Assembly (NCBI GenBank): GCA_002404155.1
Contig: DHJC01000056.1
Span: 32,361 to 96,360 of the forward strand
Reading direction: 5' to 3'
Length of the DNA stretch: 64,000 nt
DNA from: Chloroflexi bacterium UBA4730
GTDB lineage: Bacteria > Chloroflexota > Limnocylindria > P2-11E
Position numbers and translations under genes: made by a program. Under the pieces are notes generated by a model. That model was not told where the DNA came from. It did not search any database and saw only the letters and a list, made by a program, of their open reading frames with translations. Positions 8,198 to 16,341 of this stretch are shown here, piece after piece; the first letter of the stretch is position 1; each line of letters begins with the position of its first letter.

Positions 8198-8734
8198 GTG
8201 GCCGCGCGGTTCGCTCGCAGATGCGCTCTCCTCTTCGTGCTCTTGATCACGACCCCATTCTGGTGTGCGCCTGCAGTACGGTCGAGCGTGAGCTCTGTCC
8301 TCTTGCCGCCTAACGACCGACCGAGCCAGGCGACCGCGATCTCCGATCCGCTCAACTGCACCGACCGCGCGACGCTGCCGCAGGTCGACAACGTCACGGT
8401 CGCGACGTGGTCGCCCGACTCCACTGCGATCGCGCTCGTGCGCGTTGCGACCGTGCCGTCCAAGACCACGGTCACCGGCTACGAAGAGGATCAGCGCGTC
8501 GACGTGATGAACGTGGCGACCGGCGCGATCCGTGAGCTCGGCCATGGCAACCGGCCGTCGTGGTCCGCGTCCGGCGCATACCTCGCGTACTGGAACTCAG
8601 ACGCACGATCCACGTCCTGCACTCGGGCGAGATCGTGGCCAAGATCGACGCGTCGCAGCCCGGCCTCGGCTGGAATGGCGACGCCCTCCTGTATTGGTTC
8701 GACGACGAGATCCGCACCTGGGATTCGGGCGTGA
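8198..8734 (+). pseudogene. N-terminal part of a frameshifted propeller/M23 protein
   Basis: GTG 8198 begins a signal-peptide-like stretch (ARRCALLFVLLITTPFW) followed by TolB-like propeller sequence such as VTVATWSPDSTAIALV and NRPSWSASGAYLAYW. Meaningful sequence stops near 8602 (WNSD); beyond it the frame is Arg/Ser-rich noise while the propeller continues in the frame of 8560-9687. Adding one C at about 8602 (GACGCACG to GACCGCACG) rejoins both into one protein of about 495 residues ending in an M23 domain. Either a recently broken gene or a single-base sequence error. Confidence 0.7.
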
Positions 8735-9687
8735 GCTGGACCCTGGCCCGCGTCCAGACCGATCTCGCGCCTCACTACCCGTACGACGACGCGTACTTCA
8801 GCGCCGACGGCACCCAGTTCACGATCACCCGCTACTCGTACGACGGGACGAGCTGGCGCGATGTCGGGACGACCGCCACCGGCGCGATGGCCCCGATCGG
8901 CGACGGGAACACGACGTTCACCGAATGGTCTCCGCGCGGCGCGACGCTGCTCCTGCGCTCCGCGACGGCGCTCACGCTGCGCGTCGCGGACGGCAGCGTG
9001 CAGAACGCGGCGCTCGCGAGCTTCCGCGGCCCGGTCCACGGCTGGGCCGCCGACGGCCGGCTGTTCGTCGGCGCGATGTCCGCGACGGTCCCGGGCGGGA
9101 ACGCGTTCGACCGCTTCCCGGTCTGGAACGGCGACGACGACGCGATCGCGACCATCCCGAACTTGCTCGGCTCGCGTTCGTTCAGCCCCGACGGGCGCTG
9201 GTTCGCCGGCGTCAGCCGCACCGACCTGTATTCGACGCGGCTCGAGCTGTACCGCTGCGGCGTCGTGAGCGGTGAAGGGATCGACCTGCGCTCCGACACC
9301 GCGTCACGGTCGCGCGCCCAGCGCATCGCGAGCGATGGCCGTCGCTTCGTCCGTCCGGTCGCAGGGGCGATCACCCAGTTCCTCCAGGGCAGCCACACCG
9401 GCATCGACGTGGCCGCACCGGTGGGCTCGATCCTCGTCGCCTCGGACGACGGGGTCATCGACGCGGTCGGCTGGGTGCCGGTGGGCGGCTTCCGGGTCTG
9501 CGTCATGCACGCCGGCGGTCTCGAGAGCTGCGACTACCACACGTCGCTCCCGCTCGTGGGCATCGGCGACCACGTCGTGCGCGATCAGCCGGTCGCGCTC
9601 GTCGGGATGACGGGCCTCACCACCGGCCCGCACGTGCACTGGGAAGCGAAGCTCGACGGCCGGATCGTGGACCCGCTCGCGCAGTGA
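8560..9687 (+). CDS. M23-family (LytM-like) peptidase with propeller domain, C-terminal part
   Basis: From about 8605 onward this frame encodes propeller repeats (ARVQTDLAPHYPYDD, SPDGRWFAGVSR) and then, in the last 120 residues, an M23 endopeptidase domain: GSHTGIDVAAPVGS supplies the first zinc His and Asp and TGPHVHWE the HxH pair. Such enzymes cut peptidoglycan cross-bridges outside the cell. The codons before 8605 are out of frame with the real N-terminus at 8198, so the nominal ATG 8560 is probably not a true start. All zinc ligands are intact, favouring a sequencing indel or a very recent mutation over long decay. Confidence 0.75.
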   Translation: MVRVRRIPRVLELRRTIHVLHSGEIVAKIDASQPGLGWNGDALLYWFDDEIRTWDSGVSWTLARVQTDLAPHYPYDDAYFSADGTQFTITRYSYDGTSWRDVGTTATGAMAPIGDGNTTFTEWSPRGATLLLRSATALTLRVADGSVQNAALASFRGPVHGWAADGRLFVGAMSATVPGGNAFDRFPVWNGDDDAIATIPNLLGSRSFSPDGRWFAGVSRTDLYSTRLELYRCGVVSGEGIDLRSDTASRSRAQRIASDGRRFVRPVAGAITQFLQGSHTGIDVAAPVGSILVASDDGVIDAVGWVPVGGFRVCVMHAGGLESCDYHTSLPLVGIGDHVVRDQPVALVGMTGLTTGPHVHWEAKLDGRIVDPLAQ

Positions 9688-9691
9688 CCGC

Positions 9692-10384
9692 CTAGAGGTC
9701 GTCCAGCGCGCCCGCGCGGCGCGCGCGCTCCTGCGCGTCGATCCACGTCTTCTCGATCACGAACGGCTGCCACAGGCTCGCGGCCACCCGCTCGATCTCG
9801 TCGTCGGAGTACGGCTGCGGCTCGCCGATGGTCAGCGCGTACGCCAGCCGCTTCGCGTTCTCCTCGAGGTACAGCGACAGCGTCACGCAGCGCGGGACGT
9901 CCTCGGCCACCACCGCGACGCCGTGCCCGCGGAGGAGGACGGCGCGGTGGTCCTTGAGGTCCTTCGCGAGCGCCCGCCCCTGCTCGTCGTTCCGAACCAG
10001 ATCGGGATCGTCGTACACCGGCACGACCTTCCCGAACGGCGCGCCGGCGTTGAACGCGGTGATGAGCGGCTTGCCCACCGTCGCGAACGCGGTGGCCGCG
10101 AGCGGATGGAAGTGCGACACGCTCCGGACCTCCGGCCGCGCGCGATAGCAGCCAAGGTGCAGCGGCGTCTCGGCCGGCGGCTCGCCGCTCACGACCGTCC
10201 CGTCGGCGACCTTCACGACGGCGACCTGCGCCGGCGTGACCGAGACGCGCGACGAGCGGCGGCCGTTGATGTACGTGAGGTCGCCCTCGCGCAGGCTGAT
10301 GTGCCCGTGCATGTCGAACAGGCCGGCGACCGCCATCACGCGACACGCGAGCGCGACGAGCGCGCGGCTCTCGGCCTCGCTCAC
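9692..10384 (-). CDS. Class II aldolase/adducin family protein
   Basis: A 230-residue zinc aldolase fold. HFHPLAATAFA gives the HxH zinc pair, RGHGVAVVA the third His, and the Glu in PPAETPLHLG matches the catalytic acid position. Family members are fuculose- or ribulose-phosphate aldolases and 2-oxo-acid-forming decarboxylases; the substrate is unclear. The start is GTG 10384; in-frame sequence above it is Arg/Ser-rich noise inside the flavin reductase gene. It follows that gene by 16 bases, suggesting one operon, and converges with the M23 gene with a 4-base gap. Confidence 0.85.
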   Translation of the reverse strand: MSEAESRALVALACRVMAVAGLFDMHGHISLREGDLTYINGRRSSRVSVTPAQVAVVKVADGTVVSGEPPAETPLHLGCYRARPEVRSVSHFHPLAATAFATVGKPLITAFNAGAPFGKVVPVYDDPDLVRNDEQGRALAKDLKDHRAVLLRGHGVAVVAEDVPRCVTLSLYLEENAKRLAYALTIGEPQPYSDDEIERVAASLWQPFVIEKTWIDAQERARRAGALDDL

Positions 10385-10400
10385 GGAGCCTTCCGCTCGA

Positions 10401-10946
10401 TCAAATGGGGTAGCCCTCCGGCGCCTCCGGGCTCGTGTCGTGCCCGATCTGGGCGTAGCGACGGCGGAACCGCAGCAGCACGTCGACCTTGGCCGGATCG
10501 ACCTGATACGCGACGACCTCGCCGGTGAACAGGAGATGGTCGCCGCTCTCGCGCGAGTCGCGGACCTTGCACCAGAGCACCGCGATGCTGCCGGCGACCC
10601 CCGGCGCGCCGCCGGCGTCGGGAGGCGCCTCGAGCAGCGGGACCTGCAGCGTGGCGAACTTGTCCGGGCCGTCGGCGGAGCGGCCGGCACGCTCGGCGAT
10701 GTCCTGCTGTGACGCGTCAAGGACCGAGACGCTGAACGCGCCGGTCTTCTGGATCAGCGTGCAGGTGCGGCTTCCTGGGTGCCAGGCGATCGCGACCATC
10801 GGTGGGACCAAGGACACGTACATCGCGGTGCCGGTCGCGCACGACCGCTCGGGTCCGTCCGCGGCGCCGATGATCGTCACCCCGTGCGGGATCCAGGACA
10901 GCGCCGCGCGGGCGACCGCGAAGCGATCGCTCGTCTTTTCGGCCAT
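10401..10946 (-). CDS. Flavin reductase-family (FMN-binding split-barrel) protein
   Basis: The 181-residue protein has the flavin reductase arrangement: PHGVTIIGAADGPERSCATGTAMYVSLVPPMVAIAW (shown in pieces PHGVTIIG, ATGTAMYVSLVPPMV) binds FMN, and GAFSVSVLDASQQDIAERAG is the family's second conserved block. Such enzymes feed reduced flavin to two-component monooxygenases. No clear flavin-dependent oxygenase is seen beside it; the ThDP, Mo-hydroxylase and UbiD genes nearby suggest an aromatic pathway. It heads a two-gene operon with the class II aldolase, divergent from a binding lipoprotein. Confidence 0.88.
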   Translation of the reverse strand: MAEKTSDRFAVARAALSWIPHGVTIIGAADGPERSCATGTAMYVSLVPPMVAIAWHPGSRTCTLIQKTGAFSVSVLDASQQDIAERAGRSADGPDKFATLQVPLLEAPPDAGGAPGVAGSIAVLWCKVRDSRESGDHLLFTGEVVAYQVDPAKVDVLLRFRRRYAQIGHDTSPEAPEGYPI

Positions 10947-10973
10947 TCGGCGAGGCTAGCAGGAATGGTCGAA

Positions 10974-10984
10974 TGGTCTGATAA
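10974..10984. promoter_or_regulatory. Candidate FCD/GntR operator
   Basis: TGGTCTGATAA, in the 69-base gap between the divergent flavin reductase and binding-lipoprotein genes, matches TNGTNNNACNA at all but one position and resembles FadR-type sites (TGGTCNGACCA). A second AATGGTC lies nine bases upstream. The minus strand of the 5441-5511 region also contains GTCTGAT. Motif-level evidence only. Confidence 0.35.
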
Positions 10985-11015
10985 TTCCGCGGTCGCGCGC
11001 TAGGGAGATGGGCAG

Positions 11016-12062
11016 ATGCGGTCGAGCTTCGCGCTCCGAGCTTTCGCCATCGCGATCAGCGTGGTCGTCGTCACCGGATGCGGAGGTGGCACGGGCACAC
11101 CCGCGGCCGTCACGAGCCCCACCGCGTCATCCGCCGCGGCGAGCACAGCGCCCGCGCCGGTGAAGGTGCGCGCCGCGTACGGCAACGTGACCCCGGCGAA
11201 CCTCGCGCCGTTCTACGCGAAGGAGAAGGGCATCTTCCTCCAGAACGGACTCGACGTGGACCTGTCGCTCATCGACGGCGGCGGCAAGGCCATGGCTGCG
11301 CTCCTCGGGAGCTCGGTGGACATCGCGCAGCTCGGCGGCACCGAGACGATGAGCGCGTTCGTGGGCGGCGGCGACGTCGAAGCGGTGACCCTCTTCGTCC
11401 CCGTGTCGCCGTGGGTGCTCATGGCGCCGGCGAGCTACACCGGTCCGAACGACCTCAAGGGCAAGACCGTCGGCGTCGCGTCCAAGGGCGGCTCGTCAGA
11501 GGTGGCCGCGAACCAGGCGATCGAGAAGCTCGGGCTGACGCTGACCGACGTGTCGATCCTCTCGACCGGCTCGACGGCGAACCTCACCGCGGCGATGCTC
11601 GCGAACCAGGTCTACGCGGGCCCGGGCCATCCGCCGGACACAGCCGCGCTGGTCAAGGCCGGCTACAAGGTGATCATGGATCTCGCCGCCCAGAAGGTTC
11701 CGGCGGTCGAGAACTGCACCATCGTGACGAAGAAGTACGCGACCGAGCACAAGAACGTCCTCCAGAAGTACGTCGACTCGCTCGTCCAGGCGATCGTGGC
11801 GATGAAGAAGGACAAGGCCGGCACGCTGCCGGTCATGTCGAAGCTCCTCAACGTCACCGACCAGGACGCCCTGTCGCAGACGTACGACTACTACGTCACC
11901 CAGATCTTCCCGGTCTACCCGGAGGTCACCCCGGACGCCTGGACCTACAGCCGGGATGAGCTCGCGAAGACGAACGCCGCGGTGAAGGGACTCGACGTGA
12001 CCACGGTCATCGACAACTCGTTCGTGAAGGACGCCGAGGCCCGCAAGGTCGGCGGCAGTTAG
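11016..12062 (+). CDS. NMT1/SsuA-type ABC substrate-binding lipoprotein (paralogue 1)
   Basis: A lipoprotein (lipobox VVVTGCGG) of 348 residues with the periplasmic-binding fold of the NMT1/THI5/SsuA family: YAKEKGIFLQNGLDVDL, SSVDIAQLGGTETMSA and LKGKTVGVASKGGSSEVAANQ are the typical blocks. Relatives bind aromatic carboxylates, alkane sulfonates or pyrimidines. No permease or ATPase is adjacent; the nearest set is at 17412-19087. It is one of three such proteins in 11 kb. The start is ATG 11016 with a GGGAGATGGG purine tract upstream. Its TAG overlaps the TAA of the convergent Mo-hydroxylase gene. Confidence 0.9.
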   Translation: MRSSFALRAFAIAISVVVVTGCGGGTGTPAAVTSPTASSAAASTAPAPVKVRAAYGNVTPANLAPFYAKEKGIFLQNGLDVDLSLIDGGGKAMAALLGSSVDIAQLGGTETMSAFVGGGDVEAVTLFVPVSPWVLMAPASYTGPNDLKGKTVGVASKGGSSEVAANQAIEKLGLTLTDVSILSTGSTANLTAAMLANQVYAGPGHPPDTAALVKAGYKVIMDLAAQKVPAVENCTIVTKKYATEHKNVLQKYVDSLVQAIVAMKKDKAGTLPVMSKLLNVTDQDALSQTYDYYVTQIFPVYPEVTPDAWTYSRDELAKTNAAVKGLDVTTVIDNSFVKDAEARKVGGS

Positions 12063-14206
12063 GAGCCACGCAGCGCGCGCCACACCCTCTCGGCAGTGAC
12101 CGGGAGGGTGTGGACGCGCGCACCGCTCGCGTCGTGCACCGCGTTCGCCACCGCCGCGGGCACCCCGGGATTCACCAGCTCCCCCGCCGATCGCGCGCCG
12201 TACGGGCCGACGCCGTGGTCGTTGCTCAGGTGGACGATCCGCAGCGGCGGCACGTCCGCGATGGTCGGCAGCTTGTAGTCGCCGAGGTTCGCCGCGCGAA
12301 CCCGGCCCTCGCTGAGCGCCAGGTCCTCCGTCAGGGCCTGACCGAGGCCATACACGAACCCGCCCTCGAGCTGCCCGCGCAGGCCGACCGGGTTGATGGC
12401 GCGCCCGATGTCGACGGCGAGCACCGCTCGGAGCACGCGCACCGTGCCGGTCTCGGCATCGACGGCGACCTCGATCGCGTGCGCGCACGCGCCGTGGTCG
12501 GCTGCGGTCGCGTCGAACCTCGTGCTGACCTCCAACCCCTCACCCGCGGAAAGGGCCCGCGCCGCGTCCGCCACGGATCGCCCGCCGAGCTTCTCCTGCA
12601 ACGCCTGCGCCGCGGCGAGCGCCGCGCCGCCGTGCACCGGCGTGACGCGGCTGCCGCCGATGCCCGGGTCCGGCGGGCCCTCGGTCGAGAGCCGGCGCAC
12701 GCGCACGGTCAGCGGATCGACGCCCAGCGTTGCCGCGACGATCCGCTGGATCAGGGTGTGCTGCCCGCCGCCCTGGTCCCCCACGCCGGTCCGCACCTCG
12801 ATGGTCCCATCGCGGTCGAGGCGAAGCGAGATCGTCGCGCTGCCGCGGCCCACGTGGCGCACGCCGAGCGCGAACCCGATGCCTCGCCCGACGGTGCGCG
12901 GCGCATCGGCGCCGATCTCGGTCGCGGCGCGATCGAGCAGCGCGCCAAGGTCTGGCCCGTGCCATGGTTCGCCGGTCGTGGTCGGATCGCCGGCGCGGGC
13001 GACGTTGCGCCGTCGCAGCTCGAGCGGCGTGAGGCCGAGCTCCCGCGCGATGAGATCGAGGTGCGACTCCGACGCGAAGACGTTCTGCGGCTGTCCGGGC
13101 GCGCGCATGTGCCCGCCGGGCACCTGATTCGTGTACACGGTCGCCGCCTCGTGGCGCGCCGCGGGCACGCGATAGCCCTCGAGCGTCGACACGCCGCCCT
13201 CGACCAGGAGCCGCACCGTCGGCTTGCCCGCGGCGTACGCGCCACCGTCGAACAGCGCATGCGACTCGTGCGCGACGATGCGGCCGTCGGCATCGACGCC
13301 GGTGCGGAGCCGGATCCGCGACGAATGGCGGGGGTTCGTGGTCGTGAGCTCGTCGGCGTACCGCGTGACCGCGCGCACCGGGTGCCCGGTCGCCTTCGCG
13401 AGGTGATAGAGGACGAACTCGTCGGTCGAGAGGCCCTTGGCGCCGAAGTCGCCGCCGATCGTCCCGTTGTCGACGACGATCCGCTCGCGCGCGAGCCCGA
13501 GCGTCGCGGCCATCTGATCCCGCAGGTTGAACGGCGCCTTGTTCGTCGAGACGACGCGCACGCGGTCGCCCTCGAGCCACACGATCGCGGCCCGCGGCTC
13601 GAGCGGGGCCTGATGGATGCGCGGCGTCGTGAACTCGTGCTCGAAGATCCACGCGGCGTGAGCGAACGCCGCGTCCACGTCGCCATGCGACTCTGCGACG
13701 TGGCCCTGGTGGTTCGGGTGCGGCACCGCGGGACGCTCGCCGCGGCCCTCGAGGAAGCGATACGTCGCGGCGTCGGGGTGCAGCACCGGCGCGTCGGCGC
13801 GGAGCGCGTCCTCCATGTCGAGGAGCGCCGGGAGCTCCTCGTACTCGACAGCGATCAGGCGGACCGCTTCCTCGGCGATCTCGCGCGAGTCGGCCGCGAC
13901 CGCGGCGACCCGATCGCCGATGAACAGCACGCGGTCCCAGCAGAGCACCGGCCAGTCCTGCAGCCTGCGGCCGAGGCGCTCGCCGCGGACGTCCGCGCCG
14001 GTGAGGACCGCGCGCACGCCCGCGAGTACCCGGGCGCGGCCGGTGTCGACCGACGCGATGCGCGCGTGCGGATACGGGCTCCGCGCGAAGGCGGCCTGCA
14101 GCGCGCCGGGCACGTCGAGGTCGGCGGTGTACTTCGCCGCGCCGGTCGTCTTGGCCTCGCCGTCGATGCGGCGCTCCGGCCGGTCGAGCAGGTCCAGACG
14201 GTTCAT
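12059..14206 (-). CDS. Xanthine-dehydrogenase-family molybdopterin-binding subunit
   Basis: A 715-residue large subunit of a molybdenum hydroxylase. GGDFGAKGLSTDE corresponds to the GGGFGGK molybdopterin loop, HMRAPGQPQNVFASE to the substrate-side loop, GVGDQGGGQHT to the GxGQG block, and the C-terminal YGARSAGELVNPG carries the conserved active-site Glu. No AYRCSFR loop is seen, so this is not form I CO dehydrogenase. It probably hydroxylates an aromatic or N-heteroaromatic ring using water as oxygen donor, together with the FAD and 2Fe-2S subunits just upstream. Its ATG overlaps the CoxG-like stop as ATGA. Confidence 0.92.
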   Translation of the reverse strand: MNRLDLLDRPERRIDGEAKTTGAAKYTADLDVPGALQAAFARSPYPHARIASVDTGRARVLAGVRAVLTGADVRGERLGRRLQDWPVLCWDRVLFIGDRVAAVAADSREIAEEAVRLIAVEYEELPALLDMEDALRADAPVLHPDAATYRFLEGRGERPAVPHPNHQGHVAESHGDVDAAFAHAAWIFEHEFTTPRIHQAPLEPRAAIVWLEGDRVRVVSTNKAPFNLRDQMAATLGLARERIVVDNGTIGGDFGAKGLSTDEFVLYHLAKATGHPVRAVTRYADELTTTNPRHSSRIRLRTGVDADGRIVAHESHALFDGGAYAAGKPTVRLLVEGGVSTLEGYRVPAARHEAATVYTNQVPGGHMRAPGQPQNVFASESHLDLIARELGLTPLELRRRNVARAGDPTTTGEPWHGPDLGALLDRAATEIGADAPRTVGRGIGFALGVRHVGRGSATISLRLDRDGTIEVRTGVGDQGGGQHTLIQRIVAATLGVDPLTVRVRRLSTEGPPDPGIGGSRVTPVHGGAALAAAQALQEKLGGRSVADAARALSAGEGLEVSTRFDATAADHGACAHAIEVAVDAETGTVRVLRAVLAVDIGRAINPVGLRGQLEGGFVYGLGQALTEDLALSEGRVRAANLGDYKLPTIADVPPLRIVHLSNDHGVGPYGARSAGELVNPGVPAAVANAVHDASGARVHTLPVTAERVWRALRGS

Positions 14207-14646
14207 CGCGCCGCTACCGTCGCGCGGAGACAGTCGGCGAATCCGGCGAGCACCTTGTCCGCCTGCCGCGCGATGAGGGGCTGGCCGAGCTCGCCGATGC
14301 GGCCGAGGATTGCGATGTCGCTCGACACGCGGAGCTCCGTGGGCGCGTCACCGCTCACGGCGAGATCGACGAACGCGCGTACCGCGCCGCCAATCCGCTG
14401 ATCCGCCGCGTCGGCCCGAAGGCGCGCCGTCCCAGCGGCCTCGTCGCGCGATTCGATCGCAACCGTTCCGGCGAGCGCGAGCTTCACTGGGCCGACGCGC
14501 ACGTCCAAGGTACCGCGCACGCCGTCGCCCGCCGGCGCGATGTCGCGCGTTCCTGGCACGCAGCGCGCGGCGACCGGCAGGTCCATGAGCACGGCCCACA
14601 CCTTGGCGCGCGGCGCATCGACGGTCACGCGGTGGTCGAGCTTCAC
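14203..14646 (-). CDS. CoxG-like SRPBCC protein
   Basis: A 147-residue START/SRPBCC-fold protein: VTVDAPRAKVWAVLMDLPVAARCVPGT is the hallmark N-terminal block of CO dehydrogenase subunit G relatives (quoted in part). CoxG proteins attach the mature enzyme to the membrane or help load cofactor and electron acceptors such as quinone. The GTG start overlaps the FAD-subunit stop (GTGA); the longer open frame upstream is Arg-rich noise. Its placement between the FAD and Mo subunits supports a role in assembling this hydroxylase. It appears complete. Confidence 0.85.
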   Translation of the reverse strand: MKLDHRVTVDAPRAKVWAVLMDLPVAARCVPGTRDIAPAGDGVRGTLDVRVGPVKLALAGTVAIESRDEAAGTARLRADAADQRIGGAVRAFVDLAVSGDAPTELRVSSDIAILGRIGELGQPLIARQADKVLAGFADCLRATVAAR

Positions 14647-15494
14647 GCGACCTCGCGCAGCGCTCGCGCGGTCCAGACGCCGGCCATCGCGCGCTTGTAC
14701 TCGGCGCTCCCGCGCAGGTCGTCGATGGGATCCGTCGCCGCTGCCGCGAGCGCCGCGGCTTCGCGGATCGCGGCATCGTCCAGCCGGCGGCGGAGGAGCG
14801 ACCGCTCGGCGGCGCGGGCCCGGAGCGGCACCGGACCCGCGCCGCCGAGGGCGATCCGCGCGTGCGTGCACGCGCCGGTCGCATCGGTCGCGACCACCGC
14901 CGCCACCGAGACGGTGGCGTAGTCGTCGAGCGTCGCAGGCAGGAACTTCTTGTACGTCGCGCGGGCACCGACCGGCAGCCGCGGAAGTTCGACGGCCACG
15001 AGGAGCTCGTCGGGCTCGAGCGACGTCTCGAAGAGGTCCACGAACAGCGCGTCGAGCGGGATGCGCCGCGCGCGGGTCTTGGACCTGGCGACCGCGACGC
15101 CGTCCAGGGCGAGCAGCGTCACCGGCGGGTCCTGCGCCGGATCCGCGTGCGCGAGGTTGCCGCCGAGCGTGGCCTGCTCCCGGATCCGCACGGTCGCGAC
15201 CGCCGCGAACGTCGAGGCGAGCGCGGCCGCATGTCCGCGAACCTCCGGAGAGCGCGCGAGGGCTCCGTGCGTCGCGAGGGCACCGAGCCGCAGGCCCTCA
15301 TCGGTCGCTCCGATCGCGCGCAGCGGCGCGATGCGGCGCAGGCCGATCACGCGCGCCGGGCGGATGAGGTCCTGCTTCATGAGGATGACGATCGCCGTGC
15401 CGCCGGCCATCACGAGCGTGTCGTCGGGATCGTCGGCCAGGAGCGCGAGCGCCTCGTCGAGCGTCTCGGGCTCGAGGTAGTCGAACGGTCTCAC
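14643..15494 (-). CDS. FAD-binding subunit of molybdenum hydroxylase (CoxM-like)
   Basis: The 283-residue subunit has both FAD loops: VMAGGTAIVILMK near residue 30 and ATLGGNLAHADPAQD near 110, plus the C-terminal CoxM domain (TYKKFLPATLDDYATVSVAA). It passes electrons between the 2Fe-2S subunit and the final acceptor. The GTG start overlaps the 2Fe-2S stop as GTGA. Gene order in transcription is 2Fe-2S, FAD, CoxG, Mo subunit. Confidence 0.92.
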   Translation of the reverse strand: MRPFDYLEPETLDEALALLADDPDDTLVMAGGTAIVILMKQDLIRPARVIGLRRIAPLRAIGATDEGLRLGALATHGALARSPEVRGHAAALASTFAAVATVRIREQATLGGNLAHADPAQDPPVTLLALDGVAVARSKTRARRIPLDALFVDLFETSLEPDELLVAVELPRLPVGARATYKKFLPATLDDYATVSVAAVVATDATGACTHARIALGGAGPVPLRARAAERSLLRRRLDDAAIREAAALAAAATDPIDDLRGSAEYKRAMAGVWTARALREVA

Positions 15495-15943
15495 CCGGTG
15501 TCACGAGCCTTCGCGATCGCGCGCACGATCCCGTAGTAGCCGGTGCAACGGCAGAGGTTCCCCATCTGCCAATCGGTGATCTCGGCCTCGGTCGCGTCGG
15601 GCCTCGCCCGAAGGAGCGCGTCCGCGGCCATGAGCTGGCCCGAGGTGCAGATCCCGCACTGGAAGCCGCCCTCGTCGATGAACGCGACCTGCAGCGGCGA
15701 CGCGAGGCCTTCGATGGTCCGGATCGCGGTGCCGTCGACCTGCGTCGCGAGCAGCAGGCACGCGGACATCGGCGCGCCATCGACCTGCACCGTACAGAGC
15801 CCGCAGGCACCGACGGAGCAGCCGTCCTTCGTGCCGGTCGCCCCGAGATCGTCGCGCAGGAGATCGACGAGCAGCCGCTCGGCCGGGACGGTGACGTCCT
15901 GGGGCTCGCCGTTCAGGGTGAAGCGGACGCGGTGCTCGGTCAG
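15491..15943 (-). CDS. 2Fe-2S subunit of molybdenum hydroxylase, probable CTG start
   Basis: All eight cluster ligands are present: CSVGACGLC plus the downstream cysteine of MSACLLL for the plant-type cluster, and CGIC with CRCTGYYGI for the second. The family is normally 150-165 residues. No ATG, GTG or TTG exists in frame near the expected N-terminus; the only conventional start, 16063, adds 40 noise residues inside the upstream frame. CTG 15943 overlaps the upstream TGA as CTGA, has GAGGGG 11 bases upstream and yields TEHRVRFTLNGEPQDV after Met, exactly the expected N-terminus at 150 residues. Confidence 0.9.
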   Translation of the reverse strand: MTEHRVRFTLNGEPQDVTVPAERLLVDLLRDDLGATGTKDGCSVGACGLCTVQVDGAPMSACLLLATQVDGTAIRTIEGLASPLQVAFIDEGGFQCGICTSGQLMAADALLRARPDATEAEITDWQMGNLCRCTGYYGIVRAIAKARDTG

Positions 15944-16318
15944 AGGTACGTGCGCCCCTCGAGCTTGTCCGGCACCCGGAGGCCGAGGGCCGTGATCTTG
16001 GGATCCATCTGGGCGATGGAGTCCTCGCGCATCTCGCCGTTCGTGCGCGTCTTGAGACCCCACTCGATGTAGCCATCGTCGCGCGCGGAGTTCGAGCGGC
16101 CGAACATGTCGAGCCCGACGACGTACCGGTTGTCGATCGCTCGCTGTGCCGCCTCTTGGCCCTCGGGCGTCTCCATCAGCTTCTGCAGCTGCTGTTCCCC
16201 GGCGGGCCGCCGATCTCGCAATCGGCCTGGATGGTCAGGAGGCGGGTCAGCAGCTCGCCATATTCCTCCGGCATCATCCCGAAATCCTTCGGTCGATGCG
16301 GTCGGTGAACTGCGCCAC
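15940..16318 (-). pseudogene. Phenylacetic-acid-catabolism (PaaA-like) di-iron protein, internally deleted
   Basis: From GTG 16318 (GGAGG seven bases upstream) the first codons read AQFTDRIDR; restoring one A in the CGAAGG near 16288 continues into MPEEYGELLTRLLTIQADCE, a PaaA-like N-terminus. After IGGP the frame shifts and jumps straight to the family's C-terminus: LQKLMETPEGQEAAQRAID, GLDMFGRSNSARDDGY, WGLKTRTNGEMRE. Full-length relatives are about 250-320 residues, so roughly 150 residues, including the di-iron helices, are missing. Only the last 93 residues are an intact open frame. The operon downstream is still preserved, so its translation may only serve coupling to the 2Fe-2S gene. 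Confidence 0.7.
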
Positions 16319-16341
16319 TGACCCGCCTCCTTCTTCGCCTG

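Noticed and set aside
12110..14401. 763-codon open frame antisense to the Mo-hydroxylase
   Set aside because: Arg/Gly/His-rich noise; the opposite strand has full Mo-hydroxylase motifs.
12059..15943. Form I CO dehydrogenase (coxSML)
   Set aside because: Subunit set and CoxG fit, but the large subunit lacks the AYRCSFR active-site loop, so a generic aromatic hydroxylase is more likely.
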